From: Methylobacter marinus A45
GTDB lineage: Bacteria; Pseudomonadota; Gammaproteobacteria; Methylococcales; Methylomonadaceae
DNA: 64,000 nucleotides
Direction: 5' to 3'
Assembly (NCBI RefSeq): GCF_000383855.1
Contig: NZ_KB912877.1
Coordinates: 310,001 to 374,000, forward strand
The position numbers were made by a program, and so were the translations under genes. Positions within the stretch are counted from its first letter, which is position 1; the number at the start of each line of letters is the position of its first letter. Positions 1 to 9,227 of the stretch are shown piece by piece. Under the pieces are notes generated by a model. It was not told the origin of the DNA. It saw only the letters and a program-made list of their open reading frames with translations, and made no database searches.

Positions 1-703
1 TCATGACGATGCCGGCCGCCGGCGTATGAATATGCAGCGTTTTTTTGATTTCATGCGTGCGGGTCAGATCACGCAGCTGATGCGCGGGGACATCCAGCAG
101 TTTCAGGCGCTCGCGCGAACTCTTGACCAATTCCTCGGCGCCGCGCCGGATATCTTCAATCGGGCTTTTCTCCAAGGCCTTGAGATTGTTCAGGGCCAGA
201 ATATACTCCTGCTGGCTGGCCACCAGCTGCGGTGAATAAATGCTCAGCAGATCCTCATTCTTTTTGACCCATTCGCCGGTTTTATCGATCCGCAATGTCT
301 CGATCCAGCCTTCCGTTTTCGGATGCAGGCGCACCAGGCGCTCCTCGTCGTACGCCACCCGACCGACGGCGCGCACGACGTGCGAGAGCGTTTCCTTACC
401 GGCAACGGCCGTGCGCACGCCGATATTCTGTTCGGTCACCGGATCGATTCTGACGGTACCCGGAGCGGTTTCGGCGGCCTGCTCTTGGTCGGCATAGACG
501 GGTACATAGTCCATGCCCATCGAATCTTTCCTGGGGACCGGGGATGTAACCGCAGGGTCCATCGGGCTTCGGTAATACAACGGTTTTCTGGGGACCGGCG
601 TTGTCTCGACCTTTGGCTGAAACTTTTCGGCGGCAAACCAGTAACCGATACCCAAACCCAGCAAGAGTGCCAGAAAAACCGCGATGATGAGCCGCTTATT
701 CAT
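1..703 (-). CDS. cusB: CusB-type periplasmic adaptor of a Cu/Ag RND efflux system (partial, runs off the left edge)
   Basis: The gene reads leftward from ATG at 701-703 and leaves the window at base 1, so only about 234 N-terminal residues are visible. AGGAGG lies about 7 nt before the ATG and decides the start. Residues 4-22 form a hydrophobic anchor or signal. Residues 42-70 form a heavy-metal-binding domain with the typical YYRSPMDP and SMGMDYVPVY motifs, whose Met residues bind Cu(I)/Ag(I) in this family. After that begins the membrane-fusion barrel (TVRIDPVTEQNIGVRTA). Adaptors of this type link the inner-membrane RND pump to the outer-membrane channel and pass metal to the pump. The ATG overlaps the 3' end of the channel gene by 8 bp (ATGAATAA), so the two are translationally coupled. 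The RND pump gene (cusA) would be expected just beyond the left edge. Confidence 0.9.
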   Translation of the reverse strand, partial: MNKRLIIAVFLALLLGLGIGYWFAAEKFQPKVETTPVPRKPLYYRSPMDPAVTSPVPRKDSMGMDYVPVYADQEQAAETAPGTVRIDPVTEQNIGVRTAVAGKETLSHVVRAVGRVAYDEERLVRLHPKTEGWIETLRIDKTGEWVKKNEDLLSIYSPQLVASQQEYILALNNLKALEKSPIEDIRRGAEELVKSSRERLKLLDVPAHQLRDLTRTHEIKKTLHIHTPAAGIVM

Positions 704-1982
704 AAATATCCTCCTGGCCAACCACGGCAGATAATTGCGCTAAAGCCTGCTGCGCTTCGGTAAAGGCGTTCCAGTACTGCATTTCGTAGTTGAACAGCGT
801 GATCTGGCTTTGCAGCAGGTTGAGAAAATCGACCTTGTTGACCTGATACCCGGACAGCATCGAGGCGACCGTCTGCCGCGCCTGCGGAATGATGCCGGTT
901 TTGAACAGCTCGCTCTGCTCCCTGGCCCGCCGGTAGTCGCTGTGGGCCTGCGAAATCTGGCCGCGCACCTGATTCCACTGGTCCTGCAGGGCATACCTTT
1001 GCTGCATCAGTTCGCTGGTGCGCTGATCGACGGCCTTGGCCTGCTTGTCGGCCAGGAAGACCGGCACGCTGACGCTCAGCCGCATGCTCAAAAAGTCCGC
1101 GCGCTCCTGGCCGGACAGCGTGTCGTCGCGGGCGCCGTAAGCCGCGCCGACATCCAGATCGGGGAAGTAATCTTTCTCGGCCAGATCGAGGCGCGCCTGG
1201 GCCGCGTTAATGTTTTCGCGCTGCGCCTCCAGCAACGCCCGAGCGGACTCGGCCCGTTGATAAAGACCGGCTTCGGCCATGATGGCCGGCAGCTTCTCGT
1301 CCACGCTGTCGGGCAGCATGATCTCAAGATTTGCGGGCCTGTCCAGCAGCACGTTGAGCTGAGCCGCAAGATTGCGCCGGCTGCCCTCGAACTTGATCTG
1401 CTGGTCCAGCAGCTTTGACAATTCCAGTTGCGCCAGCAGCACCTCCTGCTGCAAACCTTCGCCCACTTCGTATTTGGTGCGGGTGATCTGGATGAACTGG
1501 CGCAGCAGCGTCTGGTTGCTGTCGATAATCTGCAGGGCATGATCCAGATAGAAAATTCCCCACCAGATCGTTTTGACGTTTTTCTGCAGCCACCAGCGCG
1601 CTTCCGTGACGTTTTGCAGAGCGGCGGCGGCTTCGAAAGCGGCCGCCTGCTCGCGCAGCGCGAGCTTGCCCGGAAACGGAATGGTCTGGGATATGCCCAC
1701 CTGTATCTGGGTCATGGGCTCCTGCCGGATATCAAAACTGTCCACCGGCAGATTCAAGGCGTTAAAGCTGATCATGGGGTCCGGCAAGGCGCCGGCCTGC
1801 GGCGGGATGGCCGCCATCGCCTGCGCCCTGGCCTGCATCTCCGCCAGATCGGGGTTGTCCTGAACCGCCTGTTCAGTCGCGGCTTTCAGCGTTAAAACCG
1901 GCGACTCCCCGGCGCCGACAGCGCCGCCGGCCAGCAGAAAAACGGCTAAGGCAAAACGCTTGAGCAGGGTTGATGGCGACAT
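696..1982 (-). CDS. TolC-family outer-membrane efflux channel (CusC/CzcC-like)
   Basis: A 428-residue outer-membrane efflux protein, a normal length for CusC/CzcC. I place the start at ATG 1980-1982 because GAGG sits 6 nt upstream; an in-frame GTG at 1997 has no ribosome site. Residues 1-23 look like a Sec signal peptide. The remainder shows the two-fold repeated coiled-coil pattern of the family (for example LTLKAATEQAVQDNPDLAE near the N terminus, and QARQTVASMLSGYQVNKVDF near the C terminus). It should form the trimeric channel that carries metal across the outer membrane. Its stop codon overlaps the start of the downstream adaptor gene, so the two form one leftward operon. Metal specificity is taken from the heavy-metal domain of that neighbour, not from this protein. 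Confidence 0.88.
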   Translation of the reverse strand: MSPSTLLKRFALAVFLLAGGAVGAGESPVLTLKAATEQAVQDNPDLAEMQARAQAMAAIPPQAGALPDPMISFNALNLPVDSFDIRQEPMTQIQVGISQTIPFPGKLALREQAAAFEAAAALQNVTEARWWLQKNVKTIWWGIFYLDHALQIIDSNQTLLRQFIQITRTKYEVGEGLQQEVLLAQLELSKLLDQQIKFEGSRRNLAAQLNVLLDRPANLEIMLPDSVDEKLPAIMAEAGLYQRAESARALLEAQRENINAAQARLDLAEKDYFPDLDVGAAYGARDDTLSGQERADFLSMRLSVSVPVFLADKQAKAVDQRTSELMQQRYALQDQWNQVRGQISQAHSDYRRAREQSELFKTGIIPQARQTVASMLSGYQVNKVDFLNLLQSQITLFNYEMQYWNAFTEAQQALAQLSAVVGQEDIYE

Positions 1983-2360
1983 GATATCCTCGCACACGTG
2001 TTACAGTTCCGTTAAATCAATGTAAGCCGAGGGGCAAACCCGGCCTCAATTTGCCAGTTCTCATGCATCAGAAAACACTTGTCCAGCAATACGGCTATAT
2101 TCATTTTGCCCGTCTGCGCTAATAACAGCGAAATAGCGTCTACCCGTTCGGCTCTTGTTATGTTCGTTATTGATAATAGATGAATGTATTGCCAGTATCC
2201 CATGAACCTTGGGTAAAATTTAAGCGGATGGTGAGTTATGATCAATTGAAAATTAAGTGTTTCTTGATTAGCTATTCGAGCAGAAGCTAGATATGGCCTA
2301 TCTCATCGGTATTTTACATAAGGGATGGCAAAGTGTCCATCCCTTGGCTTGTATGTAATG

Positions 2361-2699
2361 TTACATTTGACGATGCAGCCTTGCCATTTCCAAATTTTCT
2401 TCGGCCGCTTTTTCATAAACATTAATCAATCTTCTGCAATGCGCCTTAAGATTATCCGCCTGCTTACCGTAAAGATAGCTTTTTGCCTCGTATTTGCTAA
2501 GAAGCTTTTTGTGCTCATCAGCTTTTAGCTGCATTTCTTTTGCCACTTCCTCGTAATGCTTTGCCAGTGCCTCATGATCGGCCTTTGTTTCTGCGTTTTG
2601 CACGGCTTGGCTCATATCCATCGGATGAGGGCTCATCTCGCTACATGCCGATGCTAAACCAACAGCTAAAAGCAAGGTAATCAGTAACTTTATTTTCAT
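2361..2699 (-). CDS. Small predicted lipoprotein, helical, function unknown
   Basis: This is a 112-residue protein starting at ATG 2697-2699, preceded by GGAGAG at good spacing. The frame is open further upstream, but without a ribosome site. The N terminus MKIKLLITLLLAVGLASAC is a lipoprotein signal with lipobox ASAC and Cys19 as the acylated residue. The mature part is charged and predominantly helical (AETKADHEALAKHYEEVAKE), with a Met/His-containing stretch SEMSPHPMDM just after the lipid anchor. It lies upstream of the copper/silver efflux genes on the same strand but about 380 bp away, so co-transcription is uncertain. The Met/His stretch might bind metal, but this is speculation. No family is assigned. 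Confidence 0.75.
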   Translation of the reverse strand: MKIKLLITLLLAVGLASACSEMSPHPMDMSQAVQNAETKADHEALAKHYEEVAKEMQLKADEHKKLLSKYEAKSYLYGKQADNLKAHCRRLINVYEKAAEENLEMARLHRQM

Positions 2700-2768
2700 G
2701 GATTCTCTCCAAAATTTATTGTAACACTGAAAAAAACATTGTTTTTCAGCACGTTTTTTATAATTCAT

Positions 2769-3431
2769 AGATGCACCAACTCAGACTCATCAGTCCAGCT
2801 ATAAACCCCTCGTCTTAAAGCACAAGCTGTGCCATTATTTAAATCAATAATTTAGATATTATTTAATTTGTAACTGGATTCGATTGCACAATAATAGTGC
2901 ATTAAACGCACCTGCTTAGGGCAGTTCAGAAAATTGACCTTTCGGTATTTTCCGGTTTACACCGTTTTTTTTGCAACTCCAAATAGATGACTGGAAATAT
3001 TAAACAGTTCAATATTAATATAATCAGTATTCTACTTTAAAACAGTGCCCAATATTTTACGGTTTTAACTTTCATTATTATCAATTCATTACAGATAAAC
3101 ATTAAAAAAAGCAATGCACTAATCATTGTTTCTCTTATTTTTAAAAGTGTTTAAATATCCAATAGTGATTTTTGCAAGAAGTAAAAAACATTATCTATAA
3201 GAATTGATTCATTACGAAAGATGAACGAACCATAACCGAAAGTTTCTTGAATTTGATCATACAAGACAGGGTTGGAGCATTAGCGTAAAGCCGGCTTCGA
3301 AGTCCGCTATATAAGGTTTACCAGTACAGCGACAAAATTCAACTTCAGGCCTGGCATCGGAACGATTCTTGAGAAACAGCCATCCAATAATGATCAAGAT
3401 CACCTCACAATAAAAAACAACAAGGATCTGA
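2769..3431. other. Long AT-rich intergenic region upstream of the Ca-ATPase
   Basis: About 660 bases between the divergently transcribed lipoprotein gene and the P-type ATPase gene. No convincing coding sequence is present. The stretch from about 2830 to 3230 is clearly richer in A and T than the flanking genes. A short hairpin (TGCAC, 7-nt loop, GTGCA) lies at about 2885-2901. Promoters for both flanking genes must lie here, but I could not assign -35/-10 boxes with confidence. Confidence 0.5.
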
Positions 3432-6275
3432 ATGATTGATACAGCATTGTCTCCGCTTAGCGATTTATTGAATCAACCGATGCTGGTCTGGGCCATAGCG
3501 GTTGCTTTGCTCGTTGCGATTGCCGGAATTTTATTCGCTTATAGCCGGCACCGCAGGCTCATAGCCCGAACATCCGCTTTCGCCTCAGCCGAAAGCGCGG
3601 CCATCACTTGGCACCGTTTGACAGCGGGACAGGCGCTGCAGGCGTTGTCGTCGACTCCAACCGAGGGACTCAGTCAGGCCGAGGCGGCAGAACGGCTGAA
3701 GCATTATGGACCTAACAAGCTGGCCGAGAAACCCGGCCGCCCCGCTTGGCGGCTGCTGTTATCGCAGTTCAAGAGTTTTCTGATCATCGTGCTGATCGCA
3801 GCCGCGCTGCTGGCCGCGGCGGTCGGCGATGTCACGGACGGCGCCGTGATTCTGGTGGTGGTCTTCATCAACGCCTGCCTGGGATTCTATCAGGAATATC
3901 AGGCCGAACAATCACTGGCGGCACTGAAAAAAATGCTGGCGCTGCAGGCCGAGGTCCGCCGTGACGGCCAGAACAGCAACCTGCCGACTGAACAGCTCGT
4001 GCCCGGCGATATCGTGATTCTCGATGCCGGCGATAAAATCCCGGCCGACGGCCGCATCATCACCGCCCAAACGCTGGAAGTCGATGAATCGTCCCTGACC
4101 GGCGAATCGCTGCCGGTTGCCAAGCAAACCCAGACGCTATCCGACGATTCACCGCTGGCCGAGCGCAGCAACATGGTTTACATGAACAATGCCGTCACCC
4201 GCGGCCGTGCCGAAATGGTCGTGACCGCCACCGGCATGGATACCGAAATCGGCCGGCTGGCGGGGCTGCTCGCTCAATCCCGGGACGGCGACACGCCGCT
4301 GCAAATACAGCTGGACAGCCTGGGCAAACGGCTGGCGCTGATCGCCCTGATCGTGATCATCGGCCTGTTCGCGAGCGCCGTCTGGCGCGGCGAACCACTG
4401 ATAGAAACCGCGTTTACGGCTATCGCGCTGGCCGTGGCCGCGATACCGGAAGGTCTGCCGGCGGTCGTCACCGTCACACTGGCGCTGGGCATGCGACGCC
4501 TGGCCCGGCAGCGCGCCATCGTCAAGCGCCTCGCGGCGGTCGAGACGTTGGGCTGCACGACCGTGATCTGCACCGATAAAACCGGCACCCTGACCGTCAA
4601 TCAGATGACGGCGCGATCGGTCTATTATCAGGCCCGCAACTATCGGGTCAGCGGCGAAGGCTATGACCCTGCCGGCACGATTTCGGCCGAAACCGGCGAC
4701 ACCGGCGACACCGGCGACCTGTCGGCGCTGCTGCTGCCGCTGGCGCTGTGCAATAACAGCCATCTGAACAGCGATCAAGTCATCGGCGACCCGATGGAAG
4801 GCGCCCTATTGGTGCTGGCCGCCAAGGGCGGCATCGATAAAGACCGGGTCGGCGAGCAGCTGCCGCGCCTAGCTGAACTGCCCTTCGATGCCGGACATAA
4901 ATTCATGGCAACCTTCCATCGCGATGGCAATCACGTCAAGGTATTCGTCAAAGGCGCGCCCGAAGTCGTACTGAACCGCTGCAGCACGATGCTCACTGAC
5001 GATGGCATGCCCGCTCCGCTTCATAAGGATACTCTGCTGACGGTCAATAAATCCATGGCCTGCACCGGTCTGCGCGTACTGGCCGTGGCCGAAAGAACGC
5101 TGCCGGCCGACCGGTTTGAGACGGACCGCGACCTGTTCGAATACATGGCGGATCTGACTTTTGTCGCGCTGATCGGCCTGATGGACCCGCCCCGGCCTGA
5201 AGTCCGCGAAGCGATCGCGCTGTGCCGGCAGGCCGGCATCGAAGTCAAGATGATCACAGGCGACCAGAAAGTGACGGCCGATGCCATCGGCCAGGAACTG
5301 GGCCTCGCGGGCGATACCATCGAGGGCCGGGAACTGGCCGATCTGGACGATCCGGCGCTGGCCGAGCGCATTGATGCGCTCGGCGTTTTCGCGCGCACGG
5401 CGCCGGAACAGAAAGTTCGCATCGTCAAGGCCCTGAAGGCCGACGGCCATATCGTCGCGATGACCGGCGACGGCGTCAACGATACGCCGGCCCTGAAAAA
5501 CGCCGATATCGGTATTGCCATGGGCATCACCGGCACCGATGTCGCCAAGGAAGCGGCGACGATGGTGCTGACCGATGACAATTTCGCCACGATTGTGAGA
5601 GCGGTCAAGGAAGGGCGCGGCATTTACGACAACATGATCAAATTCATCCGCTTCCAGCTTTCGACCAATATCGGCGCCATTCTGGCCGTGGCCGGCGCGC
5701 CGCTGCTGGGATTGCCGATTCCATTCACGGCCGTGCAGCTGCTGTGGATCAACATCATCATGGACGGACCGCCGGCCATGGCCCTCGGCATCGATCCCGC
5801 GCGGCCGGGCAGCATGATGGAGCCGCCGCGCGATCCCAAAGCGCGCATCCTGTCCTGGCGGCGCCTGGGCAATCTGTTCAGTTACGGACTGACCATGGCG
5901 ATCGGCACGCTGGCCGTACTGTACTGCGGACTTCGCAACGGTCAGGCCGAACACGCGGCCACATTGGCGTTCACGACCTTTGTGCTGTTCCAGGTGTTCA
6001 ACGTATTCAATGCGCGCGCCGAAAAGATCACGGCATTCAATCGGCATTTCTTTGCCAACCGCATGCTCTGGCTGGCCATTTCCGGCGTCGTGCTGCTGCA
6101 ATTACTGGTGATACACTGGCCGCCGGCGCAGGCGGTGTTTCGTACCACCGCGCTGGCGCCGACAGACTGGCTTATCGCGGCCAGCGTTGCATCGTCCGTG
6201 CTGATACTTGAGGAAGCGCGCAAATTTTTACAAGCTATCGGCGAAAGACTCATCCCCCCAAAACCGAACGCTTAG
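3432..6275 (+). CDS. Cation-translocating P-type ATPase, Ca2+ (PMCA/SERCA) type
   Basis: A 947-residue P2-type ATPase. An AAGGATCTGA ribosome site precedes ATG 3432. Domains in order: an extra N-terminal membrane segment (residues 15-37) not usual in the family; cation-ATPase N domain (about 60-125); actuator domain with TGES near 224; M4 motif AVAAIPEGLPAVVT typical of Ca2+ pumps; phosphorylation motif DKTGTLT at about 382; hinge motif MTGDGVNDTPALKNADIG near 679; and a C-terminal membrane domain. M5 has LSTNIGAIL and M6 has LLWINIIMDGPPA. The Asn and Asp ligands are kept, but the positions equivalent to SERCA Glu771 and Thr799 are Ala and Met, as in plasma-membrane (one-site) Ca2+ pumps. 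It should export Ca2+ or a similar divalent cation from the cytoplasm. A short 9-bp tandem repeat (TGD x2-3) sits near 4690-4720. The stop codon TAG lies at the left junction of a short mobile element. Confidence 0.93.
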   Translation: MIDTALSPLSDLLNQPMLVWAIAVALLVAIAGILFAYSRHRRLIARTSAFASAESAAITWHRLTAGQALQALSSTPTEGLSQAEAAERLKHYGPNKLAEKPGRPAWRLLLSQFKSFLIIVLIAAALLAAAVGDVTDGAVILVVVFINACLGFYQEYQAEQSLAALKKMLALQAEVRRDGQNSNLPTEQLVPGDIVILDAGDKIPADGRIITAQTLEVDESSLTGESLPVAKQTQTLSDDSPLAERSNMVYMNNAVTRGRAEMVVTATGMDTEIGRLAGLLAQSRDGDTPLQIQLDSLGKRLALIALIVIIGLFASAVWRGEPLIETAFTAIALAVAAIPEGLPAVVTVTLALGMRRLARQRAIVKRLAAVETLGCTTVICTDKTGTLTVNQMTARSVYYQARNYRVSGEGYDPAGTISAETGDTGDTGDLSALLLPLALCNNSHLNSDQVIGDPMEGALLVLAAKGGIDKDRVGEQLPRLAELPFDAGHKFMATFHRDGNHVKVFVKGAPEVVLNRCSTMLTDDGMPAPLHKDTLLTVNKSMACTGLRVLAVAERTLPADRFETDRDLFEYMADLTFVALIGLMDPPRPEVREAIALCRQAGIEVKMITGDQKVTADAIGQELGLAGDTIEGRELADLDDPALAERIDALGVFARTAPEQKVRIVKALKADGHIVAMTGDGVNDTPALKNADIGIAMGITGTDVAKEAATMVLTDDNFATIVRAVKEGRGIYDNMIKFIRFQLSTNIGAILAVAGAPLLGLPIPFTAVQLLWINIIMDGPPAMALGIDPARPGSMMEPPRDPKARILSWRRLGNLFSYGLTMAIGTLAVLYCGLRNGQAEHAATLAFTTFVLFQVFNVFNARAEKITAFNRHFFANRMLWLAISGVVLLQLLVIHWPPAQAVFRTTALAPTDWLIAASVASSVLILEEARKFLQAIGERLIPPKPNA

Positions 6276-6546
6276 GAATGGGAATGAAATAAGACCCGCA
6301 AATGAGGCAGGATTTCTGTTCATATTCAACGACTGCAAGGATGCAGGAGGTAGAGCACCAACAGTAGGCGCTTTAGGCGACGCATGGAGCAGTTGCCGAG
6401 GCGCGCAAACAGGCGCATGGCAAGCCATGTAACTGTTTGCGCAAAGCTTCCGCTCCTGCTCACGCTCCTTGCCTACATCCCTGTAGGCAACGCCGAAGAT
6501 GGACGGAAAGACAAGTCATTTGCGGGAATTATAAAATTCACGTTCC
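6275..6546. mobile_element. MITE-like element, family 1, copy A (TSD TTA)
   Basis: A non-coding 272-bp element related to the copy at 50613-50767. Its ends are imperfect inverted repeats: left GGAATGGGAATGAAATAA, right (reverse complement) GGAACGTGAATTTTATAA. Direct repeats TTA (within a CTTAG context) flank it at 6272-6274 and 6547-6549. An inner hairpin at 6403-6442 has arms GCGCAAACAG / CTGTTTGCGC. Compared with copy B, it carries a roughly 70-bp insert at 6330-6399 containing a palindromic module also found at 45559-45606 and 58894-58942. Apparent open reading frames through it are not believed to be genes. It supplies the last base of the ATPase stop codon and ends 38 bp before the hpnN start, so it replaces or carries the hpnN leader. 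Confidence 0.85.
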
Positions 6547-6584
6547 TTAGATTCTGCTCAGATAACAAAAACAAAAGGTGCGGC

Positions 6585-9215
6585 ATGAAAAAAAAAGTTA
6601 CCGAAGTTTGCAGCCACTTTCTGATCCAACTGGAAAACCGTTTGTTGCGCTACCCTAAAACGCTGCTTCTGCTGATCCTCCTGGCCTGCGGAGTCAGCCT
6701 GTACTATACGATAGGCCATCTGGGCATCGATACCAATACCTCCAAAATACTGTCGGAGGAACTGCCTTTTCAACAGGACCGGGAACGCTTCATCGAGGCT
6801 TTTCCACAGGATGACCAGGCCATGCTGGTCGTTGTCGACGCCCAAACGCCGGAACAGGCCACTCGCGCGATTAACTACCTGGACACACAATTTAGCAACG
6901 AAAAACAACAGATAGAATCGGTCTATATCCCTGGCGCCGGGGAATTTTTCGACCGGTACGGCCTGCTTTACCCCGATCTGGACGAACTTGAGGACCTGGC
7001 CGCCAAGTTGGCTGAGGCCCAACCCTTCATCGGCACGCTGTCCGGGGACAACAGCCTGAAGAGCCTGCTGTCCATTCTCGAACAGGCCATTACCAAGGAC
7101 GAGCGTGAACTGCCGGTCGACCTGAATCCCTTGCTCGATAAAATTCGCTTGGCAGTCCGGGCCGTGCTGGACGGCAAACCCTATCGGCTGTCCTGGCAGC
7201 AGATGATGATTGGAGAAGACCAGGAATTGTTAAGCAGCCAGCGCTTCATCCTGATCAAACCGCAGCTGGATTTCAACGAACTGATGCCTGCCGCAAAATC
7301 GGTGGAAGCGGTGCGGGCTATCGTTGAGGAGGCCCGGCACGCGCTCCCCGACGTTCAAATACGCCTGACCGGCGAAGTCGTGCTGGAGCATGACGAATTG
7401 GCCACGGTGACCTACAGCGCCGAAATCGCCTCGCTGTTTTCCTTTGTTCTGGTTTTCCTGGCTTTATCGATTGGCCTGCGCTCGATAAGACTGACGCTGA
7501 TCACGCTCAGCGTGCTGGTGATGGGATTGCTGCTGACCACCGGCTTCGCCGCGCTTGCCATCGGGCATTTGAATATTATTTCCATCGCCTTTGCGGTTTT
7601 GTATATCGGCATCGGTGTGGATTATGCAATTCAACTGTGCCTGCGCTATCGGGAATTATTACAGATGCAATTATCCCGGCAACAGGCGCTGATCGAAGCC
7701 GTGCGCAAAGTCGGCCCTTCCATTGCTTTGTGCGCGATTACGACGGCGGCGGGCTTCTTTGCCTTCATCCCGACCGCCTACACCGGCGTCTCGGAGCTGG
7801 GCATCATCGCCGGCGTCGGCATCTTTATCTCGCTGCTGATCACGCTGACGGCGCTGCCGGCGCTGTTGACGCTATTCCCGCTGAAGCCGGCGCCTCCCGG
7901 GACATCCGACAGTCTGTTTCCGGACTGGGCCTACCGCTTTCCAATGCGGCATGCGACTTTGCTCAGATGGACGGCGGCGACATTGACACTTGCCGGCCTG
8001 GCACTGCTGACTCAGGCCCGGTTCGACATCAACCCGATCAATTTGCGCGACCCCGACACTGAGTCGGTCGCCACGTTCAAGGAACTGCTGACCTCCAAGG
8101 ACGCATCGCCGATGACGCTGACGGTGCTGGCCAATAACAAACACCAGGCGCTCGATATGGCGCAAAAACTGACACGGCTAAACTCGGTCGAGAATGCGAT
8201 CACGATTTATGACTATATTCCGGCGGACCAGGATGCCAAGCTGGCCATAATCGAGGACCTGGCTTTAGTGATGGGGCTCCAGCTGACCGCCTTCCCCGCC
8301 CCTCAACAGGTCAACGTCGAAGATACCATGGCAGAGCTGGAACAATTCCGGCAGGCCATCGACCGGCATTTGGCGGACGAGCCGGGCAGTGAGCTGTCGG
8401 CGAACCTGAGCCGGCTGCGCGAAGACCTGGTCTCGCTGCTGACCGTGCTGCGATCCGAGGCCGGGCCGGAAAAAAAGGCAAGGCTGGAGCAATTGCAGTT
8501 CAGCCTGCTCGATACCCTGCCCGATACGATGAACACGCTGCTTGAAGGACTTGATGCGGGGCCTGTCACGCTCGAGACGCTGCCGCCGGACCTGACCGAA
8601 CGCTGGCTCAGCGATGACGGCGTTTACCGGGTTATGATCACGCCCCGCAAGGATCTGAATGATGAGAACAATCTGCGCGAGTTCGTCAACGAAGTCCGAC
8701 AGCTGGCGCCCGACGCCACGGACTTGCCGGTCATTTACCTGGAGTCGGGCAATGCGATCGTGCAAGCCTTTCAACAGGCACTGATCGGCGCGCTGGCGGC
8801 CATCGTCCTGGTATTGCTGCTTACCCAGCGCAACATCAAGAATACCCTGTTGATTCTCCTGCCCCTGCTGATGACGGCCATCCTGACCGGCGCCTCGACG
8901 GTGATCATGGACAATCCGTTCAATTTCGCCAACATCATCATCATCCCGCTGCTTTTCGGACTCGGCGTCGATGGCGGCATTTATATCATGTACCGTTTAC
9001 GGAACCCGGCCGAGGAGGCCAGCGTACTGCGCACCAGCACGGCCAGAGGCGTGGTGTTCAGCGGCCTGACCACGCTCTGCAGTCTGGTCAGCATGGCGTT
9101 CACGCCGCATCTGGGCCTGGCGAGCATGGGACAACTGCTGGCCATCGGCCTGATACTGACGATTGTCTGCACACTGATCATACTGCCGGCGTTTGCCAAT
9201 AGGGTGCAAGACTGA
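6585..9215 (+). CDS. hpnN: HpnN-like hopanoid RND/MMPL transporter, paralogue 1
   Basis: An 876-residue inner-membrane RND (MMPL-type) transporter. The frame is open upstream to 6384, but that part is inside a mobile element. ATG 6585 has AAAGGTG just before it and matches the start of the downstream paralogue, so I use it. It has the two-fold RND plan: TM1 (residues about 23-42), periplasmic loop, TM2-6 with YIGIGVDYAIQL, a hydrophilic stretch, TM7, a second loop, then TM8-12 with FGLGVDGGIYIMYRL. The Asp residues in TM4 and TM10 are the likely proton-relay positions. The motif NPINLRDPDTESVATF after TM7 is typical of HpnN, which moves hopanoids to the outer membrane. No hopanoid synthesis genes are adjacent, so the substrate is inferred from family resemblance. 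It is a tandem duplicate of the gene at 9783. Confidence 0.85.
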   Translation: MKKKVTEVCSHFLIQLENRLLRYPKTLLLLILLACGVSLYYTIGHLGIDTNTSKILSEELPFQQDRERFIEAFPQDDQAMLVVVDAQTPEQATRAINYLDTQFSNEKQQIESVYIPGAGEFFDRYGLLYPDLDELEDLAAKLAEAQPFIGTLSGDNSLKSLLSILEQAITKDERELPVDLNPLLDKIRLAVRAVLDGKPYRLSWQQMMIGEDQELLSSQRFILIKPQLDFNELMPAAKSVEAVRAIVEEARHALPDVQIRLTGEVVLEHDELATVTYSAEIASLFSFVLVFLALSIGLRSIRLTLITLSVLVMGLLLTTGFAALAIGHLNIISIAFAVLYIGIGVDYAIQLCLRYRELLQMQLSRQQALIEAVRKVGPSIALCAITTAAGFFAFIPTAYTGVSELGIIAGVGIFISLLITLTALPALLTLFPLKPAPPGTSDSLFPDWAYRFPMRHATLLRWTAATLTLAGLALLTQARFDINPINLRDPDTESVATFKELLTSKDASPMTLTVLANNKHQALDMAQKLTRLNSVENAITIYDYIPADQDAKLAIIEDLALVMGLQLTAFPAPQQVNVEDTMAELEQFRQAIDRHLADEPGSELSANLSRLREDLVSLLTVLRSEAGPEKKARLEQLQFSLLDTLPDTMNTLLEGLDAGPVTLETLPPDLTERWLSDDGVYRVMITPRKDLNDENNLREFVNEVRQLAPDATDLPVIYLESGNAIVQAFQQALIGALAAIVLVLLLTQRNIKNTLLILLPLLMTAILTGASTVIMDNPFNFANIIIIPLLFGLGVDGGIYIMYRLRNPAEEASVLRTSTARGVVFSGLTTLCSLVSMAFTPHLGLASMGQLLAIGLILTIVCTLIILPAFANRVQD

Positions 9216-9227
9216 CGGGATTTTTCA

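Noticed and set aside
2012-2245. 77-codon minus-strand frame between the efflux genes and the lipoprotein gene
   Set aside because: No ribosome site, no recognisable protein feature, AT-rich non-coding composition.
4869-6101. 410-codon frame opposite to the Ca-ATPase
   Set aside because: It is antisense to a well-supported gene and shows shadow-frame composition.
6384-6584. N-terminal extension of hpnN paralogue 1
   Set aside because: It lies inside a mobile element; the paralogue starts at the equivalent of 6585, which has its own ribosome site.
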